64,000 bases of DNA from Azovibrio restrictus DSM 23866 (GTDB lineage Bacteria > Pseudomonadota > Gammaproteobacteria > Burkholderiales > Rhodocyclaceae), in the NCBI RefSeq assembly GCF_000429665.1, contig NZ_AUCH01000004.1, forward strand, positions 186,001 through 250,000, in the 5' to 3' direction. A model generated the notes under the pieces. That model was not told the origin of the DNA and did not search any database. It saw only the letters and a program-made list of their open reading frames with translations. The position numbers were made by a program, and so were the translations under genes. Shown piece after piece: positions 34,704 to 42,451 of this stretch (the first letter of the stretch is position 1; each line of letters begins with the position of its first letter).

Positions 34704-35358
34704 TGCGATGAAATTTTATTCTAAAAACTCTCCTTGTATGGATTCTGGTTATGCGAATCTTTTTGATGGGTTTTGTTTTGATTCGGCTTACTTGATTTTT
34801 CTAAATGATAAAAATGTTGCAGCTCCCATTGTTCCGGCTTGCTTTTTTGTTGGTGGCGAACAGTTTGATGTTGATTTTTTTTGGGGGAGGTCGAATGATC
34901 CAAGTGAAGATTTAGTGAAGGTTTTTCGTGCTTATAAAAATAGAATTCCTGATGGCTATATTCCTATTTGCCATGTCAATGACGGTGATTATGTCTGCCT
35001 TGGAAAAGATGGTGGGGTTTATGTCTGGAGGAGAGATGTTAATGACTTGTATTTCGACCCCGGTTGCCCCAATTCTTATAAACCTCAGAATACAGATTTG
35101 CTGAAGGTTTCTAACAGTTTTTCTGAATTTTTTGAATCTATTTCTGAAAATAATGATTCTGACGATTTTTGTGCGTTTGATGATTATGAAAATCCGTCTT
35201 TGCCATTTGATGATGAGGATATAGAGGATGATTTTAATTGCCCGGCTTTGTTTTTTAAGCAAAGTCCGGATGCAATTTCTATTCAGCTTAGAAAGCTTGA
35301 GTTGTCTGAAAAAGGTAGAGAGTTGCTTAGGCTGTTTAGGTGTAGGGGATTGATTTGA
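34696..35358 (+). CDS. SMI1/KNR4 (SUKH) family-like protein
   Basis: 220 residues. The segments YLIFLNDKNVAAP, FFWGRSND, RIPDGYIPICHVNDGDYVCL, GGVYVWRRDVNDLYFD and LKVSNSFSEFFESI follow the SUKH/SMI1-KNR4 pattern, a superfamily best known for immunity proteins against polymorphic nuclease toxins. A long acidic tail (about residues 150-185) is unusual. Start ATG 34696 overlaps the GFA gene; ATG 34708 is the alternative. The gene is very AT-rich, the strongest compositional outlier of the window. No toxin gene is nearby, so an orphan immunity role is only inference. Confidence 0.72.
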   Translation: MDDAMKFYSKNSPCMDSGYANLFDGFCFDSAYLIFLNDKNVAAPIVPACFFVGGEQFDVDFFWGRSNDPSEDLVKVFRAYKNRIPDGYIPICHVNDGDYVCLGKDGGVYVWRRDVNDLYFDPGCPNSYKPQNTDLLKVSNSFSEFFESISENNDSDDFCAFDDYENPSLPFDDEDIEDDFNCPALFFKQSPDAISIQLRKLELSEKGRELLRLFRCRGLI

Positions 35359-35513
35359 CAGAGTTATTTTTTTGCAATGACATGAATGCTGCACGAGGAA
35401 GGGCGGCGCATCTGGAAGCTCGTCGCCTGTAGGGGCGCGGCATCGAAGGTGCTGCCTTGGGGCACAATGGCTTCTGACTGAATGACGAGGATGCCCGGAC
35501 CGGGCGGGATGAC

Positions 35514-36266
35514 ATGGATTACCAGACCCTTAAGGTGAGTTTCGACACGCGCGTCTGCCGCATCGCGCTGCATCGGCCGGAGGCGGGTAACAGCATTGAC
35601 GGGCGGATGATCCTGGAGCTGGCGCAGGTGCTGGACCGGTGCGCCGGGGCGGGTTGCGGGGTGCTGGTGCTGGAGGGTGCGCCTGAGGTGTTCTGCAGCG
35701 GCGGGGATTTCGAGGCCCTGGCGGCGTCCAGCGCCGTGCCTGATCCGGCGCCGCTTTATGAACTCTGGCAGCGTCTGGCGACCGGGCCCTGGGTCAGTGT
35801 CGCCCTGGTGCGGGGGCGGGTCAATGCGGGCGGAGTGGGGTTCGTGGCCGCCTGCGACATGGTGCTGGCGGACCGGTCGGCGGCCTTCAGCCTTTCGGAG
35901 CTGCTGTTCGGCATCTTTCCCGCCTGTGTGCTGCCTTTCCTGGTGCGCCGCATCGGCCTGCAGAAGGCCCATTACCTGACTCTCTCGACCCGCCCCTTCC
36001 TGGCCGGGGAGGCCCTGGAGATGGGGCTGGTGGATGCCCTCGATGATGACCTGGAGGCCCTGTGGCGGCGCCATCTGCTGCGCCTGCAGCGGCTTTCGCC
36101 GGCAGCGGTGGCCCGCTACAAAACTTATCTGGCGGGCGTGGCGGGGCAACTGGAGGCGCTGAAGCCGGCGGCCCTGGAGGCCAACCGGGCCCTGTTCGGG
36201 GACCCGGTGGTGCAGGGGCATATCCGCCGTTACGTGGCCGAGGGCAAGTTTCCCTGGGAAGCCTGA
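35514..36266 (+). CDS. Enoyl-CoA hydratase-like dehydratase, ECH1 of the beta-branching cassette
   Basis: 250 residues, crotonase fold. FCSGGDFEAL and VNAGGVGFVAACD form the oxyanion hole; LSELLFGIFPACVLPFLVRR is characteristic of the PksH/CurE ECH1 group, which dehydrates the HMG-type branch on the PKS ACP before ECH2 decarboxylates it. The start is ATG 35514, with GGCGGG upstream. GC content and codon use match the PKS genes, not the island before it. The rest of the cassette lies 6.3 kb upstream. The stop abuts the stop of the convergent amidotransferase gene, together forming TGATCA. Confidence 0.92.
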   Translation: MDYQTLKVSFDTRVCRIALHRPEAGNSIDGRMILELAQVLDRCAGAGCGVLVLEGAPEVFCSGGDFEALAASSAVPDPAPLYELWQRLATGPWVSVALVRGRVNAGGVGFVAACDMVLADRSAAFSLSELLFGIFPACVLPFLVRRIGLQKAHYLTLSTRPFLAGEALEMGLVDALDDDLEALWRRHLLRLQRLSPAAVARYKTYLAGVAGQLEALKPAALEANRALFGDPVVQGHIRRYVAEGKFPWEA

Positions 36267-38225
36267 TCAGCGGGGGCGCAGGTCCACGGCCCGGCCCAGG
36301 GGCGAGACGGTGGGGGCCACCGGTGGGGCGGCCCGCTGCACGAAGTAGCGGTGCTGCAGGGCGATGCTGAGCAGGAAGATGAAGGCCTGATTTTCCTTGG
36401 TGCTGATCTCCGGGGCCGGGGTGTTCATGATCTTGCGGCTCAGGGCGGCCACGAACTTGCCGTCCAGGAAAGGGATCTTGGCCAGTTCGTCGGCGGAGAG
36501 CAGGGCGTCCAGGTAGTCGGGCCGGCAGTCGGCGAAGGCGGCGCTGTCGGGGGCCCGGTAGGGGAATTTGCGCTTGTGCAGGATGCTGTCCGGCAGCTGT
36601 TCCCGGAAGGCCTGGCGTAGCAGGCGTTTTTCTTCCATGCCGTCGTCGAAGCGCAGGTTCACGGCGGCGGCTAGTTCCACCACGGCGGGGTCCAGGAAGG
36701 GGCAGCGGTTTTCCACCCCGTGGGCGAGACTCATGCGCTCGCCCTGGGTGGAAAGCAGGTAGCCCGCCAGCAGGGTGCGGAATTCCAGCCATTGGGCCCG
36801 TTGTACCGGGCTCATGGCGTCGTAGCCGGGAGCCGCCGCCACCAGGGCGGAAACGGCCTGGAAGGGATCGCCGCCCCCCTTGATCAGGCGGGCCGAAAAG
36901 CGGCCGTTCTGGAAGCGCAGTTCGTGGGAGAACAGGCCCGGCAGCCGTTCTTCGGCGAACTGCTGGTAAAGGCCGGTGAGGGCGGCCAGGTCCTGGGAGC
37001 CGTAGTGGCCCAGGTGCGGATAGAGGCGGGCCAGGCAGGCCTGGCGCCGCTGCTCGTCCATGGCGGCCCATTCCCGGCGCAGCAGGGTTTCCTTGAACAG
37101 GTCGTAGCCGAGGAAGGCTTCGTCCGCCCCTTCGCCTGAGAGCACCACCTTGATGCCGGCGGCCCGGGTCTGGCGGGAGAGCAGGTACATGGGCACGAAG
37201 GCGCTGCGGAAGGCGGGTATCTCCGCGTGCCAAGCGGCGGCAGGAAAGTGTTCGACGATGTCCGCGTGGCGGATGCTCAGGGGATGGTGGCGGCTGCCCA
37301 GCAAGGCGGCCATCTCCCGCTGCTGGGCCGATTCGTCGTACTGGGGATCGGCGAACTCCACCGAGAAGGTGGATAGGGGATGGGCACTCAGTTCCCGGGC
37401 CAGCAGGGCCACCACGGCAGAATCCACGCCGCCGCTCAGGTATACCCCCACTTCCACGTCGCTGCGCAGGCGCAGGGCGACGCTCTGGCGCAGCCGCTCG
37501 CGGATCAGGTCCAGGGCCTCGGCCTCGCTGTCCACCCGGGTGCGGGCCTGGAAATCCAGCTGGGTGTAGGGGGTGATCCGGCGCTCCTGGCCCCGGACCC
37601 GCATCCAGCTGCCCACGGGCAGGTTGTGGATGTGGCGGAACCCGGTCTGTTCCGGAAGCGGAGTCCAGACGGCGACGATGGAGGCGAGCTGCTCCGGGTC
37701 ATGCTCGAAGCTGAAACCGGGCAGGGCCAGGAAGGCCTTCATCTCCGAGGCAAACACCAGACCCTGGCCGTGGGGGGCGTAGAACAGGGGGCGCTTGCCC
37801 CAGGGGTCCCGGGCCAGGATCAGTTCGTCACTTTCCCGGTCCAGGAGGGCGAAGGCAAAGCCGCCGTTCAGCCTGGGCAGGCAGTCGGGGCCCCAGTGCA
37901 GCCAGGCCTGGAGCAGGACCTCGGTGTCGGAATGGGTCTGGAAACTGCATCCGGCGGCTTCCAGCTCGGCCCGCAGTTCCAGGTAGTTGTAGATCTCGCC
38001 GTTGTAGCACAGCCAGTAGCGGCCGCTGGGGTCGGAGAGGGGCTGGACGCCTGCCTCGATGTCGATGATGGCCAGCCGGGTGGAGCCCAGGGCGCTGCCG
38101 GGCGTGAGCACATGGCCGGTGGCGTCGGGGCCCCGGTGGGCGATGGCCCCCAGCATGCCCTGGATCAGGGCCGGGTAATCCTCTCCAGGCAGGGCGGCGT
38201 GATGAAAACCGGCGATGCCGCACAT
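36267..38225 (-). CDS. Asparagine synthetase-like amidotransferase (AsnB type)
   Basis: 652 residues. It has an N-terminal class II glutaminase (MCGIAGFHH with catalytic Cys2, then RLAIIDIEAG and YNGEIYNY) and a C-terminal ATP-pyrophosphatase domain (YLSGGVDSAVVA, and later VVLSGEGADEAFLGYD). AsnB-like proteins in trans-AT PKS clusters convert a carboxylate into an amide, often on the finished chain. Gene order is carrier protein then amidotransferase on the minus strand with 7 bases between, so they are one operon, and the carrier may present the substrate. A primary-metabolism role in Asn synthesis is possible but less likely given this context. Confidence 0.9.
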   Translation of the reverse strand: MCGIAGFHHAALPGEDYPALIQGMLGAIAHRGPDATGHVLTPGSALGSTRLAIIDIEAGVQPLSDPSGRYWLCYNGEIYNYLELRAELEAAGCSFQTHSDTEVLLQAWLHWGPDCLPRLNGGFAFALLDRESDELILARDPWGKRPLFYAPHGQGLVFASEMKAFLALPGFSFEHDPEQLASIVAVWTPLPEQTGFRHIHNLPVGSWMRVRGQERRITPYTQLDFQARTRVDSEAEALDLIRERLRQSVALRLRSDVEVGVYLSGGVDSAVVALLARELSAHPLSTFSVEFADPQYDESAQQREMAALLGSRHHPLSIRHADIVEHFPAAAWHAEIPAFRSAFVPMYLLSRQTRAAGIKVVLSGEGADEAFLGYDLFKETLLRREWAAMDEQRRQACLARLYPHLGHYGSQDLAALTGLYQQFAEERLPGLFSHELRFQNGRFSARLIKGGGDPFQAVSALVAAAPGYDAMSPVQRAQWLEFRTLLAGYLLSTQGERMSLAHGVENRCPFLDPAVVELAAAVNLRFDDGMEEKRLLRQAFREQLPDSILHKRKFPYRAPDSAAFADCRPDYLDALLSADELAKIPFLDGKFVAALSRKIMNTPAPEISTKENQAFIFLLSIALQHRYFVQRAAPPVAPTVSPLGRAVDLRPR

Positions 38226-38232
38226 GGGCGGT

Positions 38233-38496
38233 TCAGATGGCGCCGGGGCCGCCGGCCCCCTGGGCGGTTTTCTGCTGCACGTAGGCGCGGATGCGGCTCA
38301 GGCTGGTGAGGATGTTGCCGGTCATCTCCTGCTCGGTGAAGCGGAAGCCGAATTCCTTTTCCAGGAAGCGGCACAGCTGCACGTACCCGAAGGAATCCAT
38401 CACCCCTTCCTTGAACAGGTCGGTGTTTTCGGGGAAATCTTCGTCGAACTGGATCAGGAACTGCTGCTCGATGTAGTCACGGATTTTGTCGCTCAT
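38233..38496 (-). CDS. Stand-alone acyl carrier protein paired with the amidotransferase
   Basis: 87 residues. Pantetheine Ser in KEGVMDSFGYVQL; the fold starts with IRDYIEQQFLIQF and ends with a flexible Gly/Ala tail. It belongs to the class of small carriers found next to AMP ligases or amidotransferases rather than in PKS modules, and differs strongly from the beta-branch donor ACP at 27765. It has no Trp flag. The ATG at 38496 is followed at once by MSDKIRD. A phosphopantetheinyl transferase must come from elsewhere. Confidence 0.9.
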   Translation of the reverse strand: MSDKIRDYIEQQFLIQFDEDFPENTDLFKEGVMDSFGYVQLCRFLEKEFGFRFTEQEMTGNILTSLSRIRAYVQQKTAQGAGGPGAI

Positions 38497-38619
38497 GGGA
38501 CCTCGGCAGGTGTCAGGGGGTGAGGCAATATACCTTCCTCTTCATGCCGCCGGCAATGCGCGGTGCTATGCTGCGGCCGCGCCGGGCTGTGAGTGCCGGC
38601 CCGGACAGGAAAGGATTGC

Positions 38620-39513
38620 ATGGATCACTGGTTTGCCGACGGGTTTCTGGGGGTCGGGCTGGCCCTCGCCGCCAGCGGCCTGCTGCTGCTCGGGCTCAAC
38701 GTCCTGATTCGCCGGGGGCTGCGGGCGCCCCGGGTGGAACCGGACGCCACGCCCGCCGACCTGGGGCTGGCCTACCGGCAGGTCAGCATTCCCACCTGCC
38801 GGGGGCGCAAGCTGGGGGCCTGGCTGCTGCCGGCCGACCCCGGGGCTCCGGCCCTGATCCTGCTGCACGGCTGGGGCGGCAACAGCGCCATGATGCTGCC
38901 CCTGGCGGCGCCCCTGCACCTGGCCGGCTACACCCTGTTGTGTGTCGATGCCCGCAACCACGGCATGAGCGAGGCGGACAATTTCAGCTCCATGCCCCGC
39001 TTTGCCGAGGACCTGGCCCAGGCCCTGGCCTGGCTGCGGCAGCAGCCCGGGGTGGATGCGTCCCGGATCGGCCTGGTGGGGCATTCGGTGGGGGGCGCGG
39101 CGGTGCTCCTGGCGGCCTCCCGGGAAGCGGGCGTGGGCGCCGTGGTCAGCCTGTCGGCCTTCGCCCATCCGCGCAGCATGATGCGCCGCTGGCTGGCCGG
39201 CATGGGCATTCCCTATCTGCCGCTGGGCTGGTACATGCTCCGCTACGTGGAGCACGCCATCGGCCACCGCTTCGATGCCATTGCCCCGGTGCACACCGTG
39301 GCCCGGGTGGCCTGCCCAGTGCTGCTCGTGCATGGGGATGCGGACGACACGGTGCCCCTGGCCGATGCCCGGGCCATCCTCGCGGCCGGCCGGGAAGGGC
39401 GGGTGGAGCTGCTGGAGCTGCCCGGGGGGCATGACGAGTTCGCCGCCCTGGAAGCCCATCTGCCCCGCCTGCTGGCGTTCCTGGCCCAGCATCTGGGGCC
39501 GCCCCGGGCCTGA
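38620..39513 (+). CDS. Alpha/beta hydrolase with N-terminal membrane anchor
   Basis: 297 residues from ATG 38620 (AGGAAAGGA upstream; an earlier ATG at 38593 lacks one). A hydrophobic helix (about 8-27) anchors the protein. The hydrolase core shows LLHGWGGNS (oxyanion region), nucleophile elbow GHSVGG, acid HGDADDTVP and base GGHDEF, so the triad is complete. The substrate is unknown. It diverges from the carrier/amidotransferase operon and marks the likely right border of the biosynthetic cluster. Confidence 0.85.
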   Translation: MDHWFADGFLGVGLALAASGLLLLGLNVLIRRGLRAPRVEPDATPADLGLAYRQVSIPTCRGRKLGAWLLPADPGAPALILLHGWGGNSAMMLPLAAPLHLAGYTLLCVDARNHGMSEADNFSSMPRFAEDLAQALAWLRQQPGVDASRIGLVGHSVGGAAVLLAASREAGVGAVVSLSAFAHPRSMMRRWLAGMGIPYLPLGWYMLRYVEHAIGHRFDAIAPVHTVARVACPVLLVHGDADDTVPLADARAILAAGREGRVELLELPGGHDEFAALEAHLPRLLAFLAQHLGPPRA

Positions 39514-39598
39514 GACCCGGCCAGTCCCAGGGCTGGAGTCTGCCCCGGGGGGGCGGTAAGCTGTCGCCATCAAACCCTTTTCGACAAGGAGGCCCGCC

Positions 39599-40717
39599 AT
39601 GGGCACGGAACAGTCAAACAGCCGGCGCAAGCTGCGCGGGGTCAATCTGGGCAGCTGGCTGCTGCTGGAAAAATGGATGGTGCCCAGCCTGTTCGAGGGC
39701 CTGGAAGCCACCGACGAGACCACCTGGTGCGCCGAACTGGGCGAGGCCGCCCCGGAGCGCCTGCGGCGGCACTGGGACAGCTTCATTACCCGGGAGGATT
39801 TCGCCTGGATCGCCGCCCGGGGCCTGAACGCGGTGCGCATCCCCGTGGGCCACTGGATCTTCGGGCCCGACTATCCCTACCACCCCAAGTACGGGGCCAA
39901 TCCCCATCCCTTCGTGACCGGCGGCATCCAGGTGCTGGACCGGGCCATGGACTGGGCCGGGGAGTTCGGCCTGGGGGTGGTGCTGGACCTGCACGGGGCC
40001 CCGGGCTGCCAGAACGGCTTTGATAACGGCGGCATCAAGGACGTGTGCGAATGGCACACCAAGGTGGAGTACCTGGAGCACACTCTCTCTGTGCTGGAGC
40101 GCCTGGCCGGGCGTTACCGGGGGCATCGGGCCCTGGCTGCCATCGAGGTGCTCAACGAGCCCCGCTGGGATGTGCCCACCGACTACCTGAAAGCCTTTTA
40201 CCTGGCCGCCTACGAGCGCATCCGCCGCCACTGCCCGGCGGAACAGGTGGCGGTGGTGTTCCACGACGGATTCCGTTCCTACCGGGAATTCCTCGGTTTC
40301 ATGCAACCGCCCCAGTGGCAGAACGTGATCTTCGACCTGCACCGCTACCAGTGTTTCGACCGGCGCGACATCGACAGCGACATCTACGGCCACCTGCACA
40401 AGGCGGCAGGGGAATGGCGGGACGAGGCGGATTCCATCAACGCCGCCCTGGGCCTGCCGGCCATCTGCGGCGAGTGGAGCCTGGGGCTGGACCTGAAAGT
40501 GGTCTCCCTGTGGGCCGAGGGACCCTACAACCACGCCCTGGAGCACATGGACGGCTTCCAGCAGGATCTGGCCTACCGGGCTTACGCCGCCGCCCAGCTG
40601 CTCAGCTTCGAAAAGTACCTGGGCTGGTTCTTCTGGAGCTACAAGACGGAAACCACCCCGGCCTGGTGCTTCCGGGATTGTGTCGAGCGGGGCTGGTTGC
40701 CCTCCCGCTTCGACTGA
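39599..40717 (+). CDS. Glycoside hydrolase family 5 (exo-beta-glucanase-like)
   Basis: 372 residues. It opens RGVNLGSWLLLEKWM, typical of GH5 exo-1,3-beta-glucanases, with LNAVRIPVGHWIF, acid/base Glu in VLNEPRWD, the HRYQCF region and nucleophile Glu in ICGEWSLGLD. No signal peptide is visible, so it may act in the cytoplasm or use another export route. ATG 39599 follows GACAAGGAGG. It may act on glucans such as those made by the GH17-GT2 synthase at 50044, although the two genes are 10 kb apart. Confidence 0.85.
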   Translation: MGTEQSNSRRKLRGVNLGSWLLLEKWMVPSLFEGLEATDETTWCAELGEAAPERLRRHWDSFITREDFAWIAARGLNAVRIPVGHWIFGPDYPYHPKYGANPHPFVTGGIQVLDRAMDWAGEFGLGVVLDLHGAPGCQNGFDNGGIKDVCEWHTKVEYLEHTLSVLERLAGRYRGHRALAAIEVLNEPRWDVPTDYLKAFYLAAYERIRRHCPAEQVAVVFHDGFRSYREFLGFMQPPQWQNVIFDLHRYQCFDRRDIDSDIYGHLHKAAGEWRDEADSINAALGLPAICGEWSLGLDLKVVSLWAEGPYNHALEHMDGFQQDLAYRAYAAAQLLSFEKYLGWFFWSYKTETTPAWCFRDCVERGWLPSRFD

Positions 40718-40732
40718 TCCGGCCCCCCGGTC

Positions 40733-42451
40733 TCAGGCCGCTGGGACGGGGCGCCGCAGCTCCAGCCGGCGGTGGTAGCAGCGCGACAGGCCGTCGTGCT
40801 GGCTGATGTGGAGCAGCGTGGTGTCGGGCAGCTCGTGGTGTAGCAGCTCCAGGGTGCTGGCCTCGTCCTTCAGGTCGAAGGCGTCGGTGGCCTCTTCGAT
40901 GAACACCCAGGCCGGGCGCTGCAGGAACAGCCGCGCCAGCCCCAGGCGCTGCTGGGTGCGCAGGGGCACGGCACGGCTCCAGTCCTCGCTTTCATCCAGA
41001 CGTGGCGCCAGCCAGGCGATGCCGGCGCATTCCAGGGCCCGGTGCAGGCTGGCCTCGCTGTAGCGGCGCTCCTCGTGGGGATAGCTGAGCACGGCCCGCA
41101 GGCTGCCCTGGGGCAGGAAGGGATGCTGGGGCAGGAACATCATCTCGCTGCCCTCGGGCAGTCGGATTTCGCCCCGGCCCCAGGGCCACAGGCCGGCCAC
41201 CGCCTTGAACAGGGCAATGGTCAGGGCCGGGTCTCCGGTGATCAGCAGCCGCTCCCCGTGGTGCACGTGCAGGTCCAGGGGTCCCAGCAGGGGCTGGCCG
41301 GCGGGTGTGTCCAGGGCCAGCTGGCGGAACTCCAGGCTGGTCTGGCGAGAGGGCTGCAGGTGCACCCGGGTTTCGTTCGGGGCGCTGGCCTGTTCCTCCC
41401 GTTCCAGGGTCTGCATGTCCCGGTACAGGGCGACGATGCGGTCCACCGAGGCCCGGCAGCGGGCCAGCTCTCCCAGGTTGTCCACCGGCCAGGAGAGAGC
41501 CGAGGTGAGGCGCTGGAAAGCCTGGGCGGCCTGCATCAGGATGCCCAGGGACATGGCGCCGGCCATGTACTGGGGCGCGGCGATGAGGATGGGAAAGACC
41601 GGCAGCAGGGTGCCGTAGCCGGTGGAGAAGGAAACGATGCCCAGGTAGGCCAGGGTCTGCCGGTTCCAGCCCCGGCTCACGTCAGCGAACAGGCGCCGGG
41701 CGCTGCGCCGTTCGTGGCCTTCCCCGTGCATCAGGGCGATGGCCTCCGAGTGTTCCCGGGCCCGGGCCAGGCCGAAGCGCAGGCTGGCTTCCACCGCCTG
41801 CAGATGGTTGGTGGTGCGGATCAGGGAGCGGCCCAGGAGCAGTCCCAGGGCGGCGCCCAGGCCGGCGTAAAGGAAGGCAGCCAGGACCAGGTAGCCGGGA
41901 ATCTGCACCCCGGTGCCGGGCAGGGGGGCGCTGCCGGAGACGGCCAGCAGGATCTCCACGAAGCTGCCCAGGATCAGCAGGGCGTAGAGCAGGGTATGGG
42001 CCAGGGCCACGGCCACCTCGGTGGCGATGCGGATGTCCTCGGCAATGCGGCCGTCCGGGTTGTCGTGCTCGCCGCCCAGGAGTTGCAGCTTGTAGTGGTG
42101 CGACTGGGCCATCCAGTGCTCCAGCAGCAGCTCGGTCATCCAGCGCCGCCAGTCCAGCTGCAGCCAGCGTTTGACGTGCAGGTGCAGGGCGGTGACCCCC
42201 ATGGTCAGGAGGAAGATCAGGGCGAACACCAGGGTCAGGTAGGGCAGCTCGGCGAACACCCGCGCTTCCAGGGCGTCGAACAGGTCCCGGTGCCAGTAGC
42301 TGATCCAGATGGCCAGGGCCACCTGGGCCAGGGTGAGCAGGATCAGCAGCAGCACGGCGCCGCGCACGCTCCACTTGTTGCCGTCGTTCCAGTAGGTCCG
42401 GGCCATGGCGGCGAACTGCCGGCCGGCTCCCGGGGTGAAGGTGGGGCTCAT
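40733..42451 (-). CDS. SbmA/BacA-like ABC transporter protein with degenerate nucleotide-binding domain
   Basis: 572 residues. Residues about 1-330 form the transmembrane region of the SbmA/BacA/YddA (ABCD) type, including WNDGNKWSVRG and LQAVEASLRFGLAR. Residues about 355-572 are an ABC ATPase by position and flanking sequence (ERLLITG, AVAGLWPWGRGEIRLP, MFLPQHPFLPQGSLR). However, Walker A reads GDPALTIALFKA without GKS, the signature is PLRTQQRLGLAR, and Walker B is VFIEEATDAFD with Glu for Asp. ATP hydrolysis looks impossible or very weak. The start overlaps glucokinase by four bases (one operon). The family imports peptides or exports other compounds; a link to the PKS product is speculative. 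Confidence 0.85.
   Translation of the reverse strand: MSPTFTPGAGRQFAAMARTYWNDGNKWSVRGAVLLLILLTLAQVALAIWISYWHRDLFDALEARVFAELPYLTLVFALIFLLTMGVTALHLHVKRWLQLDWRRWMTELLLEHWMAQSHHYKLQLLGGEHDNPDGRIAEDIRIATEVAVALAHTLLYALLILGSFVEILLAVSGSAPLPGTGVQIPGYLVLAAFLYAGLGAALGLLLGRSLIRTTNHLQAVEASLRFGLARAREHSEAIALMHGEGHERRSARRLFADVSRGWNRQTLAYLGIVSFSTGYGTLLPVFPILIAAPQYMAGAMSLGILMQAAQAFQRLTSALSWPVDNLGELARCRASVDRIVALYRDMQTLEREEQASAPNETRVHLQPSRQTSLEFRQLALDTPAGQPLLGPLDLHVHHGERLLITGDPALTIALFKAVAGLWPWGRGEIRLPEGSEMMFLPQHPFLPQGSLRAVLSYPHEERRYSEASLHRALECAGIAWLAPRLDESEDWSRAVPLRTQQRLGLARLFLQRPAWVFIEEATDAFDLKDEASTLELLHHELPDTTLLHISQHDGLSRCYHRRLELRRPVPAA

Noticed and set aside
29191..35513. Direct repeats flanking the island (GGCACAAT occurs on both sides)
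   Set aside because: Only eight bases match, within the chance expectation for these lengths, and no insertion-sequence ends accompany them.
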